Positions 40,301 to 53,100 of a stretch of DNA of 64,000 nt are shown piece by piece. The stretch comes from Litomosoides sigmodontis (lineage: Eukaryota; Nematoda; Chromadorea; Rhabditida; Onchocercidae): assembly GCA_963070105.1 (NCBI GenBank), contig OY718805.1, forward strand, positions 7,002,001 through 7,066,000, given 5' to 3'. A program made the translations under genes and the position numbers. The notes beneath the pieces were generated by a model. The model searched no databases and was not told the origin of the DNA. It worked only from the letters and a program-made list of their open reading frames with translations. Numbering within the stretch: the stretch's first letter is position 1; every line of letters starts with the position of its first letter.

Positions 40301-42373
40301 TTTTAATTTTGAACTAAAATTTTTTCCATTTTCCGCAGAAGACCATGATAATTTAGAATCGCAATATTAAATCAGGCCAATTAGTCATAATTACAGGAAA
40401 ATTTGGCGTCCGGCACCATTTTTTCAAAATGCTAAAGAGGCAAGGTATCATCGAATGACAACACTAAATTTCTGGTCGTACGTATTTCCCAACGGCGAAA
40501 TTTTTTTTGAGACACAGTACGCTACGTTTAACTATCACGTGGGGTTAACGATGATACGCTAAAGTTATAGGGGCAGATTTTGTAATATCGGCTATTTTAG
40601 CATCTACCTGAAACCATCGTGCAAGCTTATCCTCTGCAAATATCCTCACGACAATCAAGTGTGCTCATTAAAGATCGTTGCTAGTAAGCAACTGTTTATT
40701 TGCATAATTACTTTACAAGGAGTACAATATGAAAATTAAATTAGAACAATTTTTTTTTCTTGAGCGCATGCACTGTAAGTAAAAATATTTTGTTCAATTA
40801 CATGGAATTTAGTAGAGAAAAAAGCGCATTTGGATTGCAGTTGAATTGCTTAAATTCACGCTCCAACAAGTTTATTTCATAGTTATTTAAATGGATGATG
40901 AATTAATGGTTTGAAAACTAAATTATTATCAAACAGCATCAGGCCAAAGTTCAATTCGATACATTTGGTTTCCTCGTTTAAGTGATGCAATTCGAATGAA
41001 TAAACGTATGGAGGAAGAGCTTTACGTCGACAATTATTATAAGACATACTGCAACGGTGTACGCAAAACGGGTATTTAGAAAGTTTAATTTCATAAAGAT
41101 GGAAAAAAGATTTAAGAAACAACATTATGCTTCTTCCATTTTGCTTTTAATTTAAATTAAACCAAAAAATTTGCCACTTCACTTATCAGTAACAAGACGA
41201 GGAATAAATTCATCCATAATTTAGTTGCCTAATTGAAATTTAGGAGTTTCAAGCACTGGCCGATCTTTCCAGGTAACTTCTCATGTTTGGAAGCAAGCTG
41301 TCGGCTGAAACGAAGCCTTGGCCACCACATGACACGAACTTACATTCCGACAGCAATTTGCGTTGTATTTTCATGGATTAGCGTTTGGTTACCCGAAGAA
41401 TTCGTCACCGGTCGAATATTTGGCTCGCTAACGCTATTTCTGACACTTAGCGCCGAAAGTAGCGCCGTTAAGGAAGTGTTGCCGAAAGTTTCCTACATGA
41501 AGGTTGCCGTCTGCTTTCTCTTTCCAGCGAAGTAAAATTTGTGAAACAAGGAGTTCAGCTCAAATGCTTCGTATCCTTTAGATTGCCGACACGTCTAGCA
41601 CTGAAATGTCCACTGAAAGAGTGGGAAGTACAGAAAAGGATTTTGAACTTACAAAATTGCTAATTGTAAAGTTTGTTTTGTTCAGGCTATCGATCTCTGG
41701 TTTGGCTTTACCGCAAGTTTCGTCTTTATAACAATGCTCGAGGCATTAATCGTCATCTCACTCGAATACAAATCCCGGCAATTGGTAAATTATTATTATT
41801 TTTCATTCCGCTACAGATCCCACGTCTATCTCTAACCATTATTTCACTCATTACACGTATAATTTTCGCGTTCTAACCTTTGCGATTTCTTATTTCATTT
41901 TGTCTTTTTCTAAAATCATTTTAAATATCTATTGCATAATTTTACTGTTTGATTTTCAATTTCTCTATGCATATGTGTTTTCCGAATGCTTTAAAGTATT
42001 ACATTTTTTAATTTACTTTATTTATCAAATACATGAGTTTGTATTTATTAAATTTATTTTTGAACTTCAAATTTCTGCTATTGTCAAATCCACTCTTTCC
42101 TATTTTACCTTTCAAATAATCAATGAATAGCGGCGCAAATAGTTGCAGCGGAAGAAAGCGGAGTCACACGTGAACGACATGTCTCGATATCAGATGATGT
42201 TAGTGATGTTGAAGTCGAGTCGTTATCACTCTACCGCCCGTCACATCGATAGGTACTGCCGGACACTGTATCCGGTCATCTTCCTTCTCTTCCTCATCAT
42301 CTACTATTTCGTGATCACAGAAGGCGATGAGACGAAGTGTCTTCAGAGGACCACTAACAACGATGAACTGTGA
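37367..42373 (+). CDS. Cys-loop ligand-gated ion channel subunit with long N-terminal extension
   Basis: Fifteen exons: 37367-37561, 37898-37989, 38443-38547, 38851-38998, 39092-39298, 39455-39495, 39602-39781, 39842-39932, 40082-40182, 40397-40516, 40601-40683, 40937-41071, 41273-41502, 41686-41784, 42149-42373; 683 residues. It starts with a signal peptide (SFFAFAVCIIVEVLL). Residues about 30-315 are an unrecognised extension. The ligand-binding domain then runs NYDSRLPP, EVFFGILIQSI, MDYDMDMWLRMAWRDQRL, KIWRPAPFFQNAKEA, and the Cys-loop CKLILCKYPHDNQVC (13 residues between cysteines). A second pair, YCNG...GNFSC, is typical of glycine/GluCl-type subunits. M1 is YIPTAICVVFSWISVWL, M2 follows VTGRIFGS, M3 is SFVFITMLEALIVISLEY, M4 ends the protein after HIDRYCRTLYP. 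The second exon end (weak donor GTTCGG) was chosen because it keeps phase; an alternative end at 38026 does not. Ion selectivity is unclear because the PAR motif before M2 is absent. Confidence 0.9.
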
Positions 42374-45300
42374 AATGCACCACTGACCATTTGTATCTTA
42401 ACACATCAAAATATACTTTGACCTCAAAACCTTTTGCTGTCCGAAATAGTCGAAAGAAAGGCATAATATCAGTTCAGAGAAGCTTGCTTGCTAAATGTAA
42501 TATTTCAGTGTGTGCCGATTATATGTTTTGCATAAAAAGTACGAATTGAAACAGAAATATTTCTGTCGCATTTCACACTTTTCCAACATTTCACAATTTA
42601 AAAGTCAAAATATAGCGATCTGCGATGCACAAAATGTAAAATCATTTCCACCCGTTCATTCATTACCCAACCTTTTCACGCGCAAATTTCATTTCAAAAT
42701 GATTCACGCTAAAACGAATGGTCTGATCATTTGAATGTTATTCACTGCAATCTAATTTTCAGAAAAAAAAATCTAAATGCAACAGTCTTTCTTGGTTTTA
42801 TTGAATTTTTTATAAAATTTATATGAGTTTTTGCATGCAATGTGCTAAAGCTTGTAATTATACATATCCCTTTGAGTGAGGAGGAAAAAGCGAAAATTTA
42901 TATTAAATTTCATAGAACTTGAAATTTTAAGAGAATGGAGGAAAACTGTTCTGTTCTGCTCTGTTCTGAATGTTCCATTATTCCTTTGTCACACAAAATG
43001 TAAAAAGAAAAATTCAAATTTCACAGAATTTGACAACTAAAAGAAGTAAATTCGACACAATTAATGAATGGAATAATTCATTTCCATATTCCTCTCTTCC
43101 ATTTTTTTTTTCAACGATTGAAAAACGACATTCAAGTCGAAAGGGAAGGCGGCGTACACTGTGGTGATCGACCCACAAAAACTATATAAATAGAAATTAG
43201 TTCGAGAATTCCACACCTTATAATTATTTCCATGGTAATCGCCCTCTCCCCGTCTTGCAAGAGATCCCGACATTGATAACGATCAGTCGGGTTCGCCGGC
43301 TCGTCTCACTGTTAAACTAATTCCAACCGTCTGAAAATTATTTCATTTATATCATCATTAGACACAAATAGTTTGTAGAGTTTGTGTAATTTCTCTCCGA
43401 AGAGCAATGTAAGATTTGTTCTGCCAAAATTATTACTAAAATAAATTGCAGGCAACCATTTGTTCCATGCTGCAACAGGTAACTATCGTTTTAAAGGATC
43501 GACAAAACCTTATCACATTATCAATTCAAAAGTTTATGATAAGTTTGTGCAATTTAAACGGTCAACAATTTTTAGACATAGCAAAAATCTAAGACACTCG
43601 CATTTTCAATCACTCATTCATTGCAAAGCTTATTTTGATAGCTCAACAAATTGGGAAGAATTAATTCATTTTGTTCATTCAGTAATTTCACAAAAATTAA
43701 TTTGGCTGTTCCTGTGATCGTAAAAATATCATTTACAATATCCTATCAGTGAATTTACAAACTCTACAATAGCAATATCATCGTTTATTAGTGTTTATTT
43801 TGATAAGGTAACGTTACTTTTCCGATGGACAAATTGAAGAAGACAGTTAACAGTGGGAACGAGAATGTTAAAAATTTCGGCATTATTTTCAAAATTCAAC
43901 TTTTTTTTAGCAAAGAAAAGAGATATAAATTGTTAAGTGGAAAGAGGATAAATGGGTCTCACTCATCATTTCCATCAGTTACTACTAAATCAATAATTAA
44001 TTACTATTACTGCGAATAAAATTAGTTTTTGAGAATGCGCATCTTTGTTATTGCCAAACTGTTTCAAAAGTGATATTTAAAAAGTGATATTTTCCTTTCA
44101 AAAGTGATATTTAAAAAGTGATATTTTCCTTTCAAAAGTGATATTTAGCGGACGGACAAACTGAGGAGGATAAAAAGATTTCTCAAACGATGTCTGTATC
44201 GTTTCGTTTTTTTCCCGTCCTTTTCCATACAAATCAAACTTCAAATTTACTTATTGAAGAAAACAGAAACCTGTTTTTAATTGAATAATTTTAGGAAAAA
44301 AAACGAGGTAAAATCCAATGTGATGGAAATCTTTGTTAACAATCCTTTGTTAAGTTACATTTCTTTGTTAATAACCCTATTTGAAGAAAAGTAGTTATTT
44401 TTCAACTATAAATTTTAGTAGTATTTTAGGAGAGAAATATTAGCACCCATCTCATTCGCCCTTCATTTCTTCTCATTTTCTAAACAAAACAGATTGTTTG
44501 TTCAAAAGAATTCACAAATATGTTCTTTGATAGCATTTACCGACCTCCCTTCGTTTATTTGGCTATGAGACTCTGCAATTTCTGTGCTGAAAAGCTGAAA
44601 CACAGAATTCCTTTGTTCCAATTTTGTTCACTTGTAATTCCAGAAATTTGATCAACGAAATGTGTTCAGTACACAATCAAAATGAATTTCAATGAATTTT
44701 AAGCAATCTATCCCTTGCGGTTTCTTTTCATGTCTGAAGTAATATAAATAAGGCCTCTAACTAAACGACTGTTTTCTCCTTTACATGACTGTAAAATTAA
44801 TTCTAACTTAATTAGTTAACTTAATTTAGTTAATCGATTATTTCTTAACTTAATCGTTTGACTGAGAGAGGTGACTTGTCGTGGAATAAATGGGATCGAA
44901 GGGTGATATTTAGCGGAAAATTCTACACATCAACATTGTCTAAGTGCATAGTCTCATTCACATACTGTTACTCTTACTCAAAGCGATTGAAAAAATTTTT
45001 CTGCAATTATAAAAAAAATTAAGAAAAAGTGGAAATAAACGTTGATTGACGCTTGTTGTTTCTTTTTTCTATTTTTTTTTCTTGAGAAAAATGAGTGCGA
45101 TAAATATGCAAAATTTGAAGGGATTATTCATCTTGGAACTAAGTACTTTCCTTATTGCGAAAATGTAAATGTTCTCATTCACAACTAAAGTGTTCTTCCT
45201 TCCTTCGTTTTGTTATTTGTTTAATTTTCAAAACAAAAAAAAAACGATTGAAGATTTTCTTCCGTAATGCAAAGCGATTTTTGAAGGACGTGAAAATCTT

Positions 45301-46425
45301 TTGCTATTTCGATCTATCGTGCAGGAATCGCTTAGGAATTGAATTTACTTCGACGACAAGTGCCTTCTCCTAACTCGGAGAGTTAGAGCATTTTTGCAAG
45401 ATGTAGCAGTCGGAAGTGTTTGAAGAGGGAAGACAAAGAGGAATTAGAATTAACTCACACTCTCCCAATACGTGTGCGTTTTTGTAAAAATAAGTATCAA
45501 AGATCACATTTTCGAGAGAGTAATATTCCACTGTACACCGTCGTCATTTGCTGTCGGAGTTGAGTTGGCTCCAAGGGCGTACGCAATTTCATCTTTAGAC
45601 ATTTGCCTCAGAAATTGAGAGAAAGGAAGGCGGTAGTAACCTTTGACCAAATTATCCGTCATCATACCATACCGTCAGCCATTATTTCCACCTTCCGTTC
45701 GCCTCGGCTTCCATTCATTTGTAGCATTTTAGATCATTCAGTCGGTAGTTGATAGATGCCCGGGCTTTTTGCACCCCAACTGTTTCACATTTCAACTTTG
45801 AAATTTGGAAAATGATGTGAAGTGAGTTCGGTTTTGATGAACAGTTAGGACTGCAATAAAAAGCAAAAAAACTACGATCACAGTTTTTTTTTTTCAGTTC
45901 GACTCTGCTAGATTAGATGAAAAAAAGATTTCATAACACAAAAAATATAGTTTCTTCCACCTGAAATTGTAGTTTCCCTCCAAAATAGAAAGTCAAAAAA
46001 AAATTGCTAAAATAGTCCCCCACCCCCCACATAGCACGAAGTTTGAAATGAAATGACAAATGCAATATCTTGTAAAATACAAATAATTCCCTTCTCCATT
46101 CCTCGCTTGCAATTCCCTCCCCTCTCTCATATCCACCAAACAAGTTGCGCTCATTCAAATCAGCAGCACTTAGCAAACGTCACTATGATTTCGGTGATGC
46201 TTAACTTACCTGTAGTTTTGGTTCGGACAACCATTCATCGGGAAAGTCCCTTTCCGCTCCACTGGAAAGGCTGGTAAAGGGAGCAGAAAGAGGTTAATCG
46301 AATTTCATTTCAATCTCTAATTTTAAACAATCAAAAAAAACAAGCGATTTGTCGGCGGTTTTACTGAGCGATTGTCCACGAGAAAAAATTTTTTAATGAG
46401 TGAGAGAGACATTTAGGGAAGAAGG
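42374..46425. other. 4 kb without a supported gene
   Basis: AT-rich. Small open frames occur on both strands (for example near 43460-43717) but have no family features and no phase-consistent partners. A GC-richer patch at about 43240-43320 is not a recognisable RNA. Confidence 0.45.
44062..44147. repeat. 34-base tandem repeat, about 2.5 copies
   Basis: The unit starting TTTCAAAAGTGATATTTAAA is repeated perfectly; it itself holds two copies of AGTGATATTT. Intergenic. Confidence 0.92.
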
Positions 46426-48322
46426 ATGAAATTACTCGCAGCTGTTATTGTGTTCTTTCTATCAGTCGTGGTACTGTCCAGTCCAGTACCGAAGCCAGGT
46501 TTGTTTTAAATTCATTCACTTACCTCTAAGCATAGTTTTCAATAAATGATTTCAACGAATTAAGTATGTAATTTCAACTGAGAATTGTACTTGGAGAGGA
46601 AATTTTCGATAGTACTAAAATTATTTGGAACAATACACGACTTCACTGCTTGAATTCGAGCTTTCTCATTGGGATATCTTTTAACAAATAGCGCCAACTA
46701 CTCAGGAGATTATCATTTTATCAATATTTTAATATCGAAAAAAAGTAATCTACCTTCAGATGATGCTTCTGGAGCCAAGAAAACAGTCGCTCCTCCTTCC
46801 AAGGTATTGAATTTACATACTACAATCTGTTTGTTGTGTCAGTCCCGGATTTATGTAATTTAATTTTAAAAGCATTAGAACAGTAGCAAATCATCTTACT
46901 CAAATGTTTCTAATTGAAAATGAAGTGTGCACCGTCCTTGGTTTATCTTGTAAAAGATCAGTAGTAAGATTTAAGTTTATAAAGAAAAATCAAACTGTAT
47001 TTTGGCATTTCTTAATCTTTGTTTAAACTAAAAAGTGTAGATTAAGATCTTCCTCTCTCTCGCTGTGATTAGTTGCTTTCTTTGAAAAGTTGTATCTTTC
47101 TTTCTTAAAAATTAGTACGTGAACTGGGAATGTTAAGATTCAGAAATACCTGTCTAAATTTCAGGTAGAAGAAGGCAATTCGAAAAAGGCTAGCAAAGAT
47201 GAAGCGAAGGAAGATAGCAAGCATGTGAAAGCGGAAGAGGCGTCGAAGGAAGCAAAGGGAAGTGAAGAACCGAAATCGGAACATTCGAAAGCTGAAGCGA
47301 AAGAGGAAAAAGCCGAGGAGACAGTGTCGAAGGACCATGAAAGTGAGCCAGAAAAAGATGAATTGAAGGAAACGGACAAGAAGAATGGAACTGAGAAATC
47401 CTCAGAGCCGAAAGAGGAAGAGGCAGGCGGAAGCGTCGCAGAAGCGCCAAAAAGTGATGAAAAGCCTTCTGACGCAGCAAAAGAGAGCGAGAAGCCAACT
47501 GAAACACCGAAAGAAGCCGAGAAAGCCACGAATGTGCCAAAGGAAGAAGAGAAGTCGGACAAATCAGTCGACGGAGAGAAAAAGGCTGAAAAATCTGCGA
47601 AAACAGTTAAAGCTAGGGATGACGGAGAAACAACTGCGGCACGAGAAGTAACCGAACCCGTTGAAGCAAAGAAGAAAACGGAGGAAGCGAAGACGGCGGA
47701 CGGAGCGAAAGATGAAGTGAAGGAGGGGGAAAGTCAGGAAAAGCCAGACAAGACGGAAACGCCAGTAAAATCAAGTAAGTTACCTGATGCTTACACTTGA
47801 GAAGTAACTCCTCTCTAATAGGCTGAAATCAGGCCGTTACACTTTCCCTACGATAAAAATAAGAGATGTTTCCTTGCAAAAATGAATTTATTCAAAATTG
47901 AATTTACATTTTAAGCAAATTTCAAAGCATTCAAACAGAAGTAAAGGCAGGAAAAATGATAGCGCAAAGACGCTTCAACAATAATTCACTGATATATTAA
48001 AGCTAAAGACGAGAAAGGCATTTTAATTGAAAACTCAAATTCCATCTAACCAAACAAAAGAGTAGATCCTTTGAAAGTGTTCTTAGGATTTGGATAATTT
48101 TAACCTCGAAGCGCATTTGCACAGTTTCATTTTCATAGAGTTTTAAAAAATTCACACAATGATGATTTTAATATTAATTATCTTCTTAAATTGGCTACTT
48201 ACCATCAAATTGCTTTTTTTTTTGAAAAAGCAAGGAAAGCTCAAACTGTCCTTCTTCACTGCACTTCTGTATGTTTCTAAAACAGCCAATTGAACTGATC
48301 ATAATTTCGAATTTCAGGGTGA
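46426..48322 (+). CDS. Secreted Lys/Glu-rich low-complexity protein
   Basis: Exons 46426-46498, 46760-46803, 47165-47774, 48318-48322; 243 residues. A clean signal peptide (LLAAVIVFFLSVVVLSS) ends before PVPKPD. The rest is almost only K, E, A, S, D, T, P and V, with motifs such as AEAKEEKAEE and SEKPTETPKEAEKA, and no Cys, Trp, Tyr or Phe. It should be intrinsically disordered and very soluble. The last exon supplies only an Arg and the stop; without splicing at the strong GTAAGT donor (47775) the frame would end a few residues later at LPDAYT. I cannot assign a family: composition alone resembles LEA-like or neurofilament-tail-like proteins, and this may be convergent. An ATTTAG 9 bases before the ATG could be a splice-leader acceptor. 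Confidence 0.75.
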
Positions 48323-50153
48323 AGTTCATTTAACAAGGAGCAATGGGCTAAGAAATATAGAACTGCCAAATTTCTGAATTTCTTCAAAAATGCTCAGCAT
48401 TTTCGCATGAAATCTTCTTCTTTGAATATTTGATTTAATGTATTTCTAGTTGATCGCTGTATTTCGTCCACAAAAGAACATTTATTTATTTATTTATTAA
48501 GCATTTTTTTGGTATTTTGCAAAAATAAATATTATTAAAGCATTCACAATTTCAATTCTTCTTTCGCCACAGATCAAACATCATCACTCATCCTAAATTC
48601 CATTTTGAATTTTATCTGAACTTACATCAACTTATGCAGCAAACAAGTTTTAGCAGTGAAAATTTAGAAGAGCAAAAAAAAGAAACAAAATTGCTTAAAA
48701 ATAGAAGAGATGTCGGAACAAGTTTTCTAATATGTCTAAAACAAGACCTGAAGGAGTGTTGCATCTTCAAGTTTTTCCTTTCATCTTCAAGTTTCTTTTT
48801 AGCAGAGAGAGTGAAATTTAAGGTTGCAAATATTTTCACACACACGAAATTCCGTAATCGATGGAACTGTGCAATTACAATTTGGCAAATTTGGGCAGAT
48901 GAAATGGACAAAGAAAATTTTGGAAATTCTTCTTTTAAAACTAAATTTTCACTTTCGGTACATGAATCATACATTGAAAATCATTCTTCTGCAAAATGTT
49001 AACACTTTGCAAAATGTGAACACAAAATAATGATTGACGAATAATATAGAAATTAATTAATTAATAGAAATTTAAATTTGAATAAACAGTTCTTTATTAT
49101 TTATTTATGTTCATTTCTTTCAAAAGTAACTTTTTTCATTCTCATAGGAGAAATTAGTGAAAACTGGAAGAGAGAGAAAACGAACGAATTTCTATTTTTC
49201 AGTTTGCAAAATTAAAAGAAAAATTCGGAAGTTTTTATTGAATGGGAAAAAGTGATTTTGAGACAAACATATTTTTGTCTCATTCGAACTGACCAAATAT
49301 CTTGAAATACAATTTCATTTTATTTTCAATCAATTTCTCTCATCGAAAAGTAACCTATTACTTATACGTCTTTTCCAAAAAAGTCCGTAAATATGAAAGT
49401 GTAAGTGAATGCAAATGACAAATAACAAGAATTGTACTTAACGATTATTTCGGATTTTTAGTGCAACATGGCTTGGCTTTCTGCAGCATGCCTTTGTTGT
49501 AGTGTCCACAAGAACCGTTTTATTTATTAAACGGAATTGGTTAATACAGGTTTGAGTACAGGGAGGCGATCGAGACGATAACACTTCAAAAAACTGAATA
49601 ATGATTTTTCACGTATATCTGTCGTGGACGTCGTAATTTAAAAATCAGTGGAAGCACCGAAGCAGCGACCAATGGAAAGTGATGATGACCGATGGAGATC
49701 TCTTGCAACGTCTTCATTCATTGTACCTTCATTGTGGGACATGTTTTTCACATTGCTACTGCAAGAGTTGGCTGTGCACGAGCTAGCAGTACTAGTGTGG
49801 TCTTTTCTGACGTTTACCGCTTTATCAGGCATGTAAAGGTCAGGAGGAGGTCATTTCTTGAGACTAATAATGTCTATCAGCATTAATGAGAGGGAGGAAT
49901 AAAGATTAGAGTTAAAAAACAAAAGGTGAATAAAATTTGTCTGGATATGAATTAGTACGAATTTGAGATCGATGGACAAAAGACAGAGTTCGTTCACTAT
50001 GATGGAGGTAGATATGAGGACGAATATAATACCAAAAACAAGTGACTACTTCTTTTAGAGTTTTAAAGTATTTTTCGTGAATCCACTCGTGATAAATGAA
50101 ATTTAAAAAGAAGTGTAAGCAAATTATTTGTAGCATCGAACTTTTAATTAGCA
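48323..50153. other. Intergenic; one weak open frame pair at 49638-49836
   Basis: Mostly AT-rich. At 49638-49836 both strands are open for 62-64 codons. The minus reading (MPDKAVNVRKDHTSTASS, hydrophilic) looks more protein-like than the plus reading but has no splice partner. I leave it unannotated as a gene. Confidence 0.4.
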
Positions 50154-53100
50154 ATGACAACCGACTTGCAGAAAGCGATCGACGAGGTTTGTTTGCTTTT
50201 TTTTTTGTTTAATCGAAGCGTTTTGTAGATTTATACCTTCCAACACTTTTGTTGTTGTTTAGCATAACGATCACTTTCATTTTTGCAGTTGGAACATTTT
50301 TCCGCGATTCTAAAAAATGCTAGCGGACTGTACGCTTCGGCTAGTGAATTGGTAAAATATTGTTTGCCTCATTGCACACTCAAAAAATTAATCGAAACTC
50401 TTTGGTGTGCCGAACTCCAACCAAGTAGAAGACAACAAATTCGCGAATCAATCCATGATATCATGCAAAGAGTTTTAAAAAGCACCGCTAGCGCAATTAT
50501 GACATATGCTGATGAGAAAAGGTGATTTTTCTAACTCAGTACATTAAGTATTTCCGTTCCTTTGTTAATGTATCAAATCCTGCTGCGGTTAAAGTGAAGT
50601 ATATTTATAAATGAGATTTTCAAAAATTAAGGTATTTTTTACAGCTTAAATGTCGATCTGGTGACTAAGAAGTCGTGGGAATTATATGATAAGTGTAGCG
50701 GAGAAAAACTTGCAGATGTGCTTTCTAACTGTCTTTTCCTTTTTCATGTAATATATGATATCAGGTATTTTATATCATGCTTTTCTATAGATTTCAATTT
50801 AATAATGGGGGTTAATTCGAAAAAATTCAAAAGTTATTCAGATTTGCTCAAATTGCTTAGGGAAATTATTCAATGACATTTAATTCATAGAATCTGAAAC
50901 TTTCGAATTTTTTCAAATTTTAGATCCATTCCATACTTATTTTCATTAGATGAAGTGGCGGAATTCGACAAAATTTATCACGCTGCGAAGCATCTTTTGG
51001 ATCAAACCGGTGAGTGAAAATTTGAAGCAGATATCCGTGAAGCAGATATTTGAAGCAGATATCTTTCCTTCTCCTAATGAGTACAAATCATGAATATCGT
51101 TTCAGGATTGGACGGTTTGAAGAGCAAATTATCAAAAGCAGTTTTGAAAATGTACGGACAGGTAGGAGAACCTTTATTAAGCAATGGATTATTTCATCCC
51201 ATTTAATTCAACGTGGAGTCTCCGTTAGCGTAAGTTTGCCAGTATTTTTAAATTTATAGAGAATACCATCCAATGAGGAAACAAATTCGGTTTTCGCGCA
51301 GAAAATCTTCTTATTCTCCACATCGGAGACGATGAATAATCAGGTAATATTAGAAAATTATTTCACATCCTTAACTGTTTCTATGAGTGGAATGGCATGT
51401 ATATCATTGTTTATTCTTGTTTATTCTAGGGAATCGATGATGAAGAGTGTTCTGAGAAATTCAAGGAGAATCTGGAGAAACTCATTAGTAAAGCCTCACT
51501 CCACGATTTCGACATACTTGAAATGCGCATACTTGTTGAATTCGATTTAGCTGGAAAAATTGATTTCCCCATTTTTAAAAAGTATTTATTTTCCATTTTT
51601 TTAATTTGCAAACCCAAGTGAGGATTTATTAGTAGCACTACTAGAGCGTTTTAAGAGGTGATGCAAGGTCGGATACAAAATACTACCAACATCGTGAAAT
51701 TATCGCATTAGATGACTGGTGGTATTTAATATTTTTTTGAGTAATAATCTTAGTCACAATTTGCAGGGTGTGCAGTGCTTTGCCGAAAGTAGAAGCATTA
51801 GCCGAGCGTCGTATTGCTGATGAGTTTTTGAAAATTTTGAAATACACTGCATGTAGTTGCAAGGATTGGAATGCAGTAATGACTTATTTTTTTGGGGCAT
51901 TCAGAGAAGTGAATGGTAGTCAGAAGACTTTCAAACGCTTGTATCAGGTATTTCGCCCTGAATTTACAAAAAAAAAGATTCTACAAAGGTAGCAACATTT
52001 ATAAAGAATTCGTCAATGTTTGGTGTTTTGGATCACTGACAAGTGAATCAGGAACTATGAATAAATGGTTATATTTTGTTTACATGTACTTTGTGCTCTG
52101 CTTTATTTGAAAGCACGCTAAAAATGTAGAATTTTCGTGATTATTGAAGATGAATAGGTTGTGATTTTATCTCGATGTTGCACAGCTAATTACGATTTAG
52201 CTGTAATTTTAAAATATCTGAATTTGTAAAAATTTCCGCGCTCAGAATTTCGAAGAAGACATGAGAAATTTTCTCAACCTCATTGAAGATCACGCACAGC
52301 TTCACACGGATGAAGTAAGATTGGAGAAGTCTGTCGACGAGGTTGTTATTAATTGTGTTTGGCTCTTTCAGTTCGCTTATATTTTTGTCAAGAGTTTATT
52401 TTGTTAAATGTACTTCATAAGTTGCTAGGTGTCTAAGATAATTTCTTTAAAAAACCTGTTTGCTTTCAAAACTAATTATTCTTAAGTAATTATGCTGATT
52501 TACTCTAATTGTCTTATATCGAAGAAATACGTATTTGGCTGTTTTTTTGCAGTGTGCATGGCTCTTGATGATGTCACCTGTTGATACACTGATATCACTC
52601 TTTCTGCAGTGTTTGGAGAATATATTAATAGTACCAAATTTAGTCAGAGTTAGTTTACATTTTTTAATTGTTAGCTTCTTAGTTTCGAATATTTCAAGCA
52701 CTTCATCTTTGTTTATTCTATCAATTCTTTGGAGATTTTGCGTAAACTGCCGGCATACTGTGACATTGAATTCGAAGCAGTGTTTGAAGAAGACAAAAGG
52801 ACTAAACGCAAAACATCGGTTTTGATGTTCGCGTTGAGGTGATTTTTAGTTTATTAATAGCAACTATTTCTTTCTGACGTTTATAACGCCTCAAATAACT
52901 AACGTTAATTCGGTAGTTAAAGCATCTCTTACTGCCCTAAAATTTTAAAATTTCAAAGGCAGCCGTTGCCTTGCATAAAGTTGTTTTTCTTAATTTAAGA
53001 GTTATTTTGACCATTGAGCGCTCATCTATGCAATGTGTTGCAAAACGTCGAAATTTCGTTTACCTATGTGCAGCACTGTGTCGTGAACGTCGTGCGTTAT

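Noticed and set aside
47161..47562. Long Ser/Phe-rich open frames on the minus strand
   Set aside because: They are the antisense of the Lys/Glu-rich exon; GAA/AAG-rich codons leave the reverse strand open automatically.
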